From: a virus
Reading direction: 5' to 3' (one strand)
Virus record (IMG/VR): IMGVR_UViG_3300010354_000076
Location: 1 to 64,000 of that record
DNA length: 64,000 nucleotides
The notes beneath the pieces were generated by a model. It was given only the letters and a program-made list of their open reading frames with translations. It ran no database searches and was not told the origin of the DNA. Each line of letters begins with the position of its first letter. The stretch's first letter is position 1. Shown piece after piece: positions 6,801-13,410 of the stretch. A program made the translations under genes and the position numbers.

Positions 6801-9388
6801 TAGGCATTGTGATGTGTAATATAAAGATCAAAATTGAAATCATCTGCTGGTTTTAAGTTAGCAGTGGTCATCCAGAACAAGTCAGTAATTGACTTGTCCA
6901 TTGCTTCTAAATATTGTTCGTAAGTGTCAATTTCAAAGATATCATATTTCTTAGGATAGCTGATAACATAATCAACTTCTTTCTTCTCGCTAAAGAATCG
7001 ATAGTTAAATTCTTTTTCTGTGACTTTATGATCTTTACTAAACAAGCAAATTCCATCAAAGTGTATGTCATTCTTGAATATATGAGTAATATGTTGATTG
7101 TACCTAGGAACATAGTAATCAAAGTCAAAATCTTCAACCACTTCTACATCAGGCCAAACACACCAAAACATATTTGTTGTTGATGTTTCACATGCTTCTA
7201 AATATTCATTATAACTATTAATGTAGTAAACATCGAATTTAATTGGATCGCTAGCAATTGTTTCTTCTTCCATGCGAGCAAGAATAAATTTGTTATCAAA
7301 TTCTTTTTTAGAAATTTCAGCATGTTTTGTAATTAAAAACACACCGTCATAAAACGCACCGTTTAAATATGCGTGATGAACTGTTCTTTCAAATATTTTA
7401 TCATGCTGATAGTATACATCAAATTTAAAATCAGGGTGTAAGTTTACATCACTAGGAATAGCCCAGAACATTTCCGTACGAGATTTAGCTTTAGCTTCAA
7501 CATACTGTTCATATGTATCAACAATAAACTTATCGTACTGACAAGGGCCAGAAGCAACTATATCCCATTCTTTACGCTCAATAATATAGCGATGCTCTAT
7601 TTCTTTCTTAGTTATTGGCTTGTTTTTACTTAAAAGAAATACACCGTTATATAATCTTTCTTCTCCAACTAAGTGAATGAAAGTATGATTTTCACTTCTA
7701 TCATAAATCTTTTCATGACTAAAATAGACATCAAATTTAAAATCATCAGCTACTTTTAAGTTAGGACTAGTCATCCAAAACATTTCTGTTTTAGACATTT
7801 TCATTGCTTCTAGATATTGTTCATAAGTATCAATTTCAAAGACATCATATTGACAAGCTTCCGAAGCTACAATGTCCCATTCTTTACGCTCAATAATATA
7901 ACGATGTTCAATTTCTTTTTGTGTTACTGGTCTATGCTTACTTAAAAGAAAAATTCCATTATAAAGTTTTTCATCATTGACTAAATGAACAAAGGCATGA
8001 TTTTCAAATCTAGTACCCTGGAAGTTAAATTTAAAATCATCAGCTACTTTTAAGTTAGGACTAGTCATCCAAAATAAATCTGTATTAGAATTTTTAATTG
8101 CTTCTAAGTATTGATCATATGTTTCAATTTCAAAGATATCATATTTCTTTGGGTAACTGATAATATAGTCAATTTCTTTCTTGTCGCTAAAAAATCTATA
8201 TTTAAATTCTTTTTCTGTGACTTTGTGGTATTTGCTAAACAAGCAAACACCGTCAAAGTAATCACCGTTTCTAAATACGTGTGGGAGATGTCGATTGTAC
8301 CTCGGAACATAGTAATCGAAATCAAAATCTTCCACTAACTCAACATCTGACCAAATGGCCCAAAACATACCAGTAGTTGATGTCTCACAAGCATCAAGGT
8401 AGTCTTGATATGTTGTAATATTAAATTTATCGAACTTCTTAGGCAAACTAGCCAGCACATCATATTCTTTTTTATCAACTATAGAGCTATAATCAAATTC
8501 TTTTTTGCTAATTTCTTTTGACCTTGGTAATAACATTAACCCATCATAAAATTCACTGTTTTTAAAAATATGATTTATTTCTCGATCATAGATATTGTTA
8601 TGTTCAAAATACAAGTCGAACTTAAAATCATCTAATACTTTTACGTCACTAGCAATAACCCAGAACATTTCAGTACGTGACTTAGATTTAGCTTCGAGAT
8701 ACTGTTCATATGTATCGACAAGAAATTTATCATATTCGCACGGCCCAGAAGCTACAATGTCCCATTCTTTACGCTCAATAATATAACGATGTTCAATTTC
8801 TTTCTTTGAAACTGGTTTGTGTTTGCTTAAAAGAAAAATACCGTTATATAATTTTTCTCCATTAACTAAATGTACAAATGCGTGATTTTCTTGTCGCTCA
8901 TAGGCATTGTGATGTGTAATATATAAATCAAATTTAAAATCATCAGCTACTTTTAAATTAGGACTAGTCATCCAAAACATATCAGTAGTTGACTTGTCCA
9001 TTGCTTCTAAATATTGCTCATATGTCTCAATTTCAAAGACATCATATTTCTTAGGTTCACTAGCAACAAGGTCAATTTCTTTTTTGTCAGTAAAAAATCT
9101 ATATTTTACTTCTTTATCAGATATATGCTTATTTTTTGGTATAAGAGAAAGGCCATCATAGAAGTCAGCATTTTTCCAAACATGAACATATTCCTCGTCC
9201 CACTTAGGCAAATTAATAGTAAAATCAAAATCTTCTTTAAGATCAATGTCATCCCATACTGCCCAGAACATAGGAGTTAAAGATTTAGATTTTGCTTCTT
9301 TAAAATCTGTTGCTTTTTTTGCAAATGGGTACTTATTTTTAATTTTTTTCCAATTTAAATTATTACCAATTACAAAAATATCATACAT
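3842..9388 (-). CDS. 1848-aa repeat protein: 16 degenerate glycosyltransferase-like modules plus one intact-looking domain
   Basis: Sixteen consecutive modules of 97-112 residues (residues 1-1622) are followed by a 226-residue C-terminal domain. The C-terminal domain resembles the SYDEPNA family: YDIVFISYNEVNAD, then RVHGVKG, VVDGDAE, YGYGGVKLLPK and WKSAFRE. Each module keeps a reduced form of that core: a YDxF strand, an x(S/T)x-FW strand, (D/E)DFxFD, an H-x-(F/W) element, then NG/DG-x-x-L-x-K. In the modules the first Asp of the DxD site is replaced (FWMTSPN, FWAIWSD, FWAIPSD), so they are probably not catalytic. From module 2 on they follow an A-B-C order, four times in full. The function is unknown; a multivalent sugar-binding or scaffold protein is inference. 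No signal peptide or membrane segment is seen. Confidence 0.75.
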   Translation of the reverse strand: MYDIFVIGNNLNWKKIKNKYPFAKKATDFKEAKSKSLTPMFWAVWDDIDLKEDFDFTINLPKWDEEYVHVWKNADFYDGLSLIPKNKHISDKEVKYRFFTDKKEIDLVASEPKKYDVFEIETYEQYLEAMDKSTTDMFWMTSPNLKVADDFKFDLYITHHNAYERQENHAFVHLVNGEKLYNGIFLLSKHKPVSKKEIEHRYIIERKEWDIVASGPCEYDKFLVDTYEQYLEAKSKSRTEMFWVIASDVKVLDDFKFDLYFEHNNIYDREINHIFKNSEFYDGLMLLPRSKEISKKEFDYSSIVDKKEYDVLASLPKKFDKFNITTYQDYLDACETSTTGMFWAIWSDVELVEDFDFDYYVPRYNRHLPHVFRNGDYFDGVCLFSKYHKVTEKEFKYRFFSDKKEIDYIISYPKKYDIFEIETYDQYLEAIKNSNTDLFWMTSPNLKVADDFKFNFQGTRFENHAFVHLVNDEKLYNGIFLLSKHRPVTQKEIEHRYIIERKEWDIVASEACQYDVFEIDTYEQYLEAMKMSKTEMFWMTSPNLKVADDFKFDVYFSHEKIYDRSENHTFIHLVGEERLYNGVFLLSKNKPITKKEIEHRYIIERKEWDIVASGPCQYDKFIVDTYEQYVEAKAKSRTEMFWAIPSDVNLHPDFKFDVYYQHDKIFERTVHHAYLNGAFYDGVFLITKHAEISKKEFDNKFILARMEEETIASDPIKFDVYYINSYNEYLEACETSTTNMFWCVWPDVEVVEDFDFDYYVPRYNQHITHIFKNDIHFDGICLFSKDHKVTEKEFNYRFFSEKKEVDYVISYPKKYDIFEIDTYEQYLEAMDKSITDLFWMTTANLKPADDFNFDLYITHHNAYERQENHAFVHLVEEEKLYNGVFLLSKKKPVSKREIENRYIMERKEWDIVASGPCEYDKFVVDTYEQYVEAKAKSRTEMFWAIPSGVTVLDDFKFDLYFEHNNIYDRMMTHIFRNSEFHDGVMLITKNREISQREFDYGFIVARKEYDVLASVPKQFDKFNITTYQDYLDACEQSTTGMFWAVWSDVELVEDFDFDYYVPRYNQHLPHVFKNGDYFDGICLFSKYHKVTEKEFKYRFFNDKKEIDYIISYPKKYDIFEIETYDQYLEAMDKSTTDLFWMTSPNLQPVNDFKFDLYITHHNAYERQENHAFVHLVNDKKLYNGIFLLSKHKTVSKKEIEHRYIVERKEWDIVASGPCQYDKFVADTYEQYLEAKAKSRTEMFWVTHSNINVLDDFKFDLYFDHDNVYDRNITHIFRNSEFYDGLMLMPKSKDISQREFDYGFIVDRKEYDILASLPKKFDKFNITTYQDYLDACENSTTGMFWAVWPDVDIVEDFDFDYYVPKYNYHITHVFRNDEHFDGVCLFSKYHKVTEKEFKYRFFNDKKEIDYIISYPKKYDIFEIDTYQQYLEAMDKSTTDLFWMTTANLKPADDFNFDLYISHHNFYERRENHAFIHRVNGEDLYNGIFLLSKNKPISEKEVTFRYLIERKEWDIVASGPCEYDKFVVDTYQDYQNALSNSRTEMFWMIPSEVEPIDNFKFDIYFQHHNTYDRTINHSFKHLFRGEENFNGICLMSKSIPVGEKEINYRYLVERKEWDVVASKMKPYDIVFISYNEVNADATFEKLKNLYPRIKRVHGVKGIHQAHIKAAELSQTENFWVVDGDAEIVDDFNFDYEIPVWERDTVHVWRSRNPINNLVYGYGGVKLLPKQLTLNMDVTRPDMTTSISKNFKPVQVISNITAFNTDEFSTWKSAFRECAKLAGKAIDRQVDAETEERLNVWCTQGADKLYGEYAIKGAQAGRKFATEQPENLFKINDFEWLYEQYEKDNSK
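4523..9388 (-). repeat. tandem module array with a 903-bp higher-order period
   Basis: Module boundaries counted from the protein: 9388-9053 (M1), 9052-8741 (A), 8740-8441 (B), 8440-8150 (C), 8149-7856 (extra A), 7855-7544 (A), 7543-7244 (B), 7243-6953 (C), 6952-6641 (A), 6640-6341 (B), 6340-6050 (C), 6049-5738 (A), 5737-5438 (B), 5437-5147 (C), 5146-4835 (A), 4834-4523 (B-like). Every A-B-C triplet is 104+100+97 codons, that is 903 bp, in all four complete copies. Neighbouring triplets look about 85% identical at DNA level by eye, and some stretches are closer still. Confidence 0.9.
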
Positions 9389-9393
9389 AAAAT

Positions 9394-10125
9394 TTATTCC
9401 GTAATAAAATTATACAACTCTTCGGCGAAAAGTCGATGAGGTTCTTCTCCGTGATGCCAATATTGTGCTTTTAAATTTTCATATCCAGCGTTTTTATATT
9501 TCCAATAAAATGCTTCATCATTGTTATCATGATTTAGATACTTAGATTTATCTATCATATTTAAGAAAAATTCGGTATGCTTATCTCTATTAAACATGTG
9601 CATAGTATTAGACATTACATAGTTAATATTTTGAGACTTAAAAAACCACTGTAACTGTAAGACTAAATTAGCACTTAATATTTCTAAATATGTTAAATTA
9701 TCAGCAATAAATTTTTGATAAAAAGGTAATACACGTTTTTCATACCCGTCGCCACCTGGCCATCCTTGATTAATTCTAAAAAATCTAGCGTCATATGTTG
9801 ATAACCAATCAGCTGTTTTATTCGCACAAGAATAATCAGTTCCCTGGATACTAGGAATTTCTATTCTAGAGCTTTCTGTCCAAGACACAGATACAAATAC
9901 TTTCATAGTATTAGGATCATAATTTTGAGAAAACCACTCTAAAACTAATCTTGCTATAGTGGGGTTAGCAGCAGCACAACTAGAAATGTTAATGGGCCTA
10001 TATCCTAACTTTTCTGCTAAAATGTTTCCAAATGAATGATTTCTATTGTAAACACTATCTTGACTACCGTCTATTTCAGATCCAGCTGCGTGACTACACC
10101 CAGCTACTAACATGATTTTTTCCAT
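9394..10125 (-). CDS. SGNH/GDSL-like hydrolase, 243 aa
   Basis: A probable SGNH-fold esterase or deacylase. The block I nucleophile region reads GCSHAAG (Ser11), a conserved Asn-containing turn sits near residue 54 (AAANPTIARL), and the C-terminal block has HxxGEEPHRLFAEEL (His230), where the family carries its catalytic His. SGNH enzymes in polysaccharide loci commonly add or remove acyl groups on sugars, so trimming a glycan is a reasonable inference. It lies 2 nt after the stop of its upstream gene and 5 nt before the repeat-protein gene. A second SGNH protein is coded at 17998-18804, but the two are only distantly alike. Confidence 0.6.
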   Translation of the reverse strand: MEKIMLVAGCSHAAGSEIDGSQDSVYNRNHSFGNILAEKLGYRPINISSCAAANPTIARLVLEWFSQNYDPNTMKVFVSVSWTESSRIEIPSIQGTDYSCANKTADWLSTYDARFFRINQGWPGGDGYEKRVLPFYQKFIADNLTYLEILSANLVLQLQWFFKSQNINYVMSNTMHMFNRDKHTEFFLNMIDKSKYLNHDNNDEAFYWKYKNAGYENLKAQYWHHGEEPHRLFAEELYNFITE

Positions 10126-10127
10126 AA

Positions 10128-11366
10128 TTAAATATACAATTTTTGAACTTCTTTAAAAGGCGACTTTTCAACAAGTATATTATAATTATGCCTAAGAGTA
10201 GGCATCATTGCTTCATAAAGACTTTTACACTCTATCAACGACATAGATCCAATTTGTTTAATCAATTTTAAAATTTTAATCATCCGTTCTTCATGATTAA
10301 AACACAAATCATAATCTTCATTCCAAAATTCATTAAATGTTTTAAACCCGTATTCTTTAGCGTACTTTAAAGTTTCAGGCGGAGCTGCTACAATAAAAGG
10401 TGTCATATATCTAATAGGCTGAAATAATTTTTCGCTAAAATTACCAGTGTGTTGAGCGAATCTTGTTTCATTAACAATATCACAAAAAGTATTATTGTAA
10501 AAATTTTCTAAAATTTTATTTGTATTATTTCCCAATGCAGGATTATTATGACCAAAATATTTTACGCTCACAGGGTAATAAGCAGAACAGGAATCTGTTA
10601 CTTCAATTGGTTCAGCTTCGCTAATATCAAGTAATGAAGGACAGTTTTCATTTAAAATTTCTAATCCAGATTTAACTTGTTCGTATAACTCATGTTCTTG
10701 TAGTTTCCATTCGTTAAAATTAAACCACAAATCAGCATTTAAAGTTTCAAATGATGATTTAAAATACCAACTATAATAACTATTCTCGTTAGCTAAAAAA
10801 GATGTTATTATATGTCTATGCTTAGTATGCCTCCAATTTAAACAAATAAAGTGTTTTTTAAAATCCTTGTTTATATTTGTTTCAAACACAGAGTAATTTT
10901 TAAGAAATAAATCATCACATATTATTTTAAAACAATCTTTATATATTGGGAAAAAAATGTTGGCTTGGTAATCACATGTATGTACAACTACATTTGTTAA
11001 TCGATTACATTCGACGTAATTTTTTATAGACTCTAATTCTTCAGCTCGGACTAGATTAATATCTACATCAGTTAAAAATTCTGTATAAAAACCTCTATTA
11101 TGTCTTTTATCTTTTAAAAATTGACATAATGGTTCATATAAAAAAATATGTAGACCTTGTTCATTTAGGTATCTTATTTCAGTTTGACTGTGAGTAAAAG
11201 ATTCTAGTCCCTGTAAATAACCATTACCCATATGAATGATAATAGGAAATTTTTCCAATCCTGTTAATCTCATAGTTGAAATTAAAAAAGGATTAGACAA
11301 TGTTTCTTCTTTTGATTTTGTTTCAGGAAAATTAAACCAATGGGTGTTCTGTAAAGGATTGTTCAA
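10128..11366 (-). CDS. GT-B-like protein of an unnamed family (EK/SYD motif), copy 1
   Basis: One of three relatives in this operon. The shared features are a central (F)xxLNWRHTKHR-type block and a C-terminal block FSEKLFQPIRYMTPFIVAAP, followed by a GFKTFxxFWxEDYD ending. A Glu-Lys pair followed by a proline/hydrophobic stretch resembles the donor-binding region of retaining or fucosyltransferase-like GT-B enzymes, so a sugar transferase is inferred, not shown. At 412 residues this is the longest copy. It overlaps the upstream hydroxylase gene by 35 nt. AT content looks high even for this operon. I know of no characterised member. Confidence 0.5.
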   Translation of the reverse strand: MNNPLQNTHWFNFPETKSKEETLSNPFLISTMRLTGLEKFPIIIHMGNGYLQGLESFTHSQTEIRYLNEQGLHIFLYEPLCQFLKDKRHNRGFYTEFLTDVDINLVRAEELESIKNYVECNRLTNVVVHTCDYQANIFFPIYKDCFKIICDDLFLKNYSVFETNINKDFKKHFICLNWRHTKHRHIITSFLANENSYYSWYFKSSFETLNADLWFNFNEWKLQEHELYEQVKSGLEILNENCPSLLDISEAEPIEVTDSCSAYYPVSVKYFGHNNPALGNNTNKILENFYNNTFCDIVNETRFAQHTGNFSEKLFQPIRYMTPFIVAAPPETLKYAKEYGFKTFNEFWNEDYDLCFNHEERMIKILKLIKQIGSMSLIECKSLYEAMMPTLRHNYNILVEKSPFKEVQKLYI

Positions 11367-11859
11367 CTAGCTCTCCAGTTATTTGTAAAGTGTATCTAGG
11401 TGCTGTTCCGATATTGCTAGCAGCATGGGGAACATCATTGTTCCACATGAACCAGTCACCCTGCTTCCAATTTACATATCCTTTACCGTCTATTTCCAAG
11501 TAATGTCCAGATTTCCAGTCTTCTAACATTAATAAAACTCTACACACTTTAGAAGGATTAGCATTAAACAATTCTATATATCTAAGATATTTGTCTGAGT
11601 GTATAGGCATTATCTCTAAAGTCTTCATTAGATAAAAACAGTAAACTTGATTTTTTAATCCAAATTGATTAAACTTATCCAAGTATTCTGGCATAGGATT
11701 ACGATTATCATACATCCATCCTGTAAAACTTTTTACATAATCGTATCCTTGACTTTCCCAATCTTTAACCTCGTGATTAGTAATTGGCTGTTTTACATAA
11801 TTGAAACTTTTGTATGATTCGTCCCAAAACGGTTTAATATGACCAGTCTTAATTATCAT
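11332..11859 (-). CDS. 2OG-Fe(II) oxygenase, aspartyl/asparaginyl hydroxylase-like
   Basis: A 175-residue double-stranded beta-helix protein. The iron-binding pair is visible as HSD (His87, Asp89), the distal histidine as VPHAASN (His145), and the 2-oxoglutarate-binding arginine as Arg155 ten residues later. The spacing fits the aspartyl/asparaginyl beta-hydroxylase-like group. The reaction would be hydroxylation of a protein side chain or of a small metabolite in the pathway of the neighbouring enzymes; the substrate cannot be read. It overlaps the amidinotransferase gene by 4 nt, so the two are translated together. Phages often carry such oxygenases, usually without known substrates. Confidence 0.7.
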   Translation of the reverse strand: MIIKTGHIKPFWDESYKSFNYVKQPITNHEVKDWESQGYDYVKSFTGWMYDNRNPMPEYLDKFNQFGLKNQVYCFYLMKTLEIMPIHSDKYLRYIELFNANPSKVCRVLLMLEDWKSGHYLEIDGKGYVNWKQGDWFMWNNDVPHAASNIGTAPRYTLQITGELVEQSFTEHPLV

Positions 11860-12827
11860 CGTCTAACTATATCAAGTGTTACACAATGAAAGCCGCCACC
11901 TAATGTTCTTTGCTGTCTCATAGGTAGCATAGCACATTCTATTCCGTGTTTTTCTAGCTCAATACGTAAGGGGTGTTGGTTTTCTTCTAGCGCAACTAAC
12001 TTTGTATTTACGCTAAAAAGATTCATATTAATCCAAACACTGGCATTACAGTATCCCGGATGGTGCCCTATATCAACTGGTTCTGGGCACCAAATAACAT
12101 CCCAATTTTGTAAAGGCTTAGGTAGTTGCTTTATACTTTTAATTCTACTAGGATTAAGTAACATTAATCCTTCTCTAAGCAAACAAATAGTACTATCTAA
12201 GTGCATATAACTATATACACCTTCTATAGTCCATACTTTTTTATCTGGGCAAAGCTCTTGAAGATATTTTGCTCCTAGATTATTACCGCTGTTGCTAACA
12301 AGATAATATAGATTATCATTATCTCGTAAAATATTTGCTGCGTCAAACGCAGGTTCGGTTTCATTTAAGGCAAGTATATCAGGATTACCTACACAGAATG
12401 GATTGTATAAACTATTTGAGTGGCTACATGTTTTTACAGTTAAGTTTCCAAATTTACTTAAATGATGACTAATGGCATAGTATTCGTTACGACGAGCATA
12501 CAACGGATTAGGAGTTGCTAAAATTATATTGTCATGAACTAACACTATGTCTCTTGGACAATAATTATAGTAGCTAGGAATAAAATTAGGATCAGGTCTA
12601 AATACTTCAACTCCTTCGCCTAATAAAAAATTACAAAAATTTTCTAAATCTTCGTTAGCTTCTTCTATAACTTTTTTAGGATATTTTCCTGTTGGAATTT
12701 GGTCTACATTTTTTTCGCTAGCATAGTTTACTGTTCTTAGACTGATATCTAATCTAGGAATTGTAGCATCAGTAGCTGATCCAACAATTACTGTTTTAAG
12801 AGGATCCCATTCATTTTTACTTAACAT
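11856..12827 (-). CDS. amidinotransferase (glycine/inosamine amidinotransferase family)
   Basis: This enzyme is expected to transfer an amidino group from arginine to an amine acceptor. The catalytic triad of the family is intact: Asp162 in EPAFDAAN, His209 in YMHLDST, and Cys315 in GGFHCVTLD near the C-terminus. The length of 323 residues is a little short of eukaryotic GATM but fits bacterial members. It is coded directly after a DegT-type aminotransferase (11 nt overlap). That is the pairing used to make guanidino-cyclitols and guanidino-sugars in aminoglycoside pathways, where an aminotransferase first supplies the amine. That it makes a guanidinylated sugar here is inference. Confidence 0.85.
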   Translation of the reverse strand: MLSKNEWDPLKTVIVGSATDATIPRLDISLRTVNYASEKNVDQIPTGKYPKKVIEEANEDLENFCNFLLGEGVEVFRPDPNFIPSYYNYCPRDIVLVHDNIILATPNPLYARRNEYYAISHHLSKFGNLTVKTCSHSNSLYNPFCVGNPDILALNETEPAFDAANILRDNDNLYYLVSNSGNNLGAKYLQELCPDKKVWTIEGVYSYMHLDSTICLLREGLMLLNPSRIKSIKQLPKPLQNWDVIWCPEPVDIGHHPGYCNASVWINMNLFSVNTKLVALEENQHPLRIELEKHGIECAMLPMRQQRTLGGGFHCVTLDIVRR

Positions 12828-13410
12828 TAAATACCTTCATTTTACTTATATCAGGATAATCATGATTTGACCAATATTTAGGCTCAATATCTTTTACTTG
12901 ATGAAATTTTTTAATTCCTTCAGTAGCAACTTCAGGTGTCATATAATAATGATATCCGATCATATCAACATCTTGTTCTTTCCATAGCACGTCAGGAAGC
13001 CTACCGTCATAACTCATTTTTTTTAATTTTATAGCAGAACTCTTATCATCCGTTAAGATCATTCCTCCGCGACCTAAATTTAAATGTTTACGGAATTGAA
13101 AACTTAAACACATAAATGTACCTGCTTTATATCCATTTTGTTTCCAATATACAGCAGCATCTATAATATTAGTTTTACCTAAATAATAATAACTTTGCCA
13201 ATTAGTATCACTCCATTCGAACGGTATACCAAGTTTTATTAGTGTCATTGGAATACTCAAATAAGTATGTGTAGGACACACTGTCGAAGACGGCTTCGTA
13301 TATCTTAAACAAAGTTCTATTGCATGTGTACAACAATCTGTTGTTACTGCGTACGGAGCATTAAAATAATCAGCTATTAATTTTTCAAAGTCATTTATCG
13401 ACGACATCAA
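12817..13410 (-). CDS. short DegT/DnrJ/EryC1-type aminotransferase
   Basis: A PLP-dependent sugar aminotransferase-like protein of only 197 residues; family members are usually about 370. The large-domain core is present: TTDCCTHAIELCL, an IIDAA strand with the PLP-ring Asp84, and SFQFRKHLNLGRGG with the Schiff-base Lys108. The usual C-terminal small domain is missing or reduced to about 60 residues. It could be a minimal phage form that works as a dimer or needs a partner. No remnant of a longer gene is seen downstream, because the amidinotransferase begins within its last codons. It overlaps the B12-radical SAM gene by 20 nt. Confidence 0.75.
   Translation of the reverse strand: MMSSINDFEKLIADYFNAPYAVTTDCCTHAIELCLRYTKPSSTVCPTHTYLSIPMTLIKLGIPFEWSDTNWQSYYYLGKTNIIDAAVYWKQNGYKAGTFMCLSFQFRKHLNLGRGGMILTDDKSSAIKLKKMSYDGRLPDVLWKEQDVDMIGYHYYMTPEVATEGIKKFHQVKDIEPKYWSNHDYPDISKMKVFNVK

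Noticed and set aside
5101-8325. Series of ~75-codon open frames on the minus strand (5101-5331, 6004-6234, 6907-7137, 8104-8325) and matching ones on the plus strand
   Set aside because: They are out-of-frame shadows of the C modules of the repeat gene; their 903-bp spacing is the repeat period, not a gene family.
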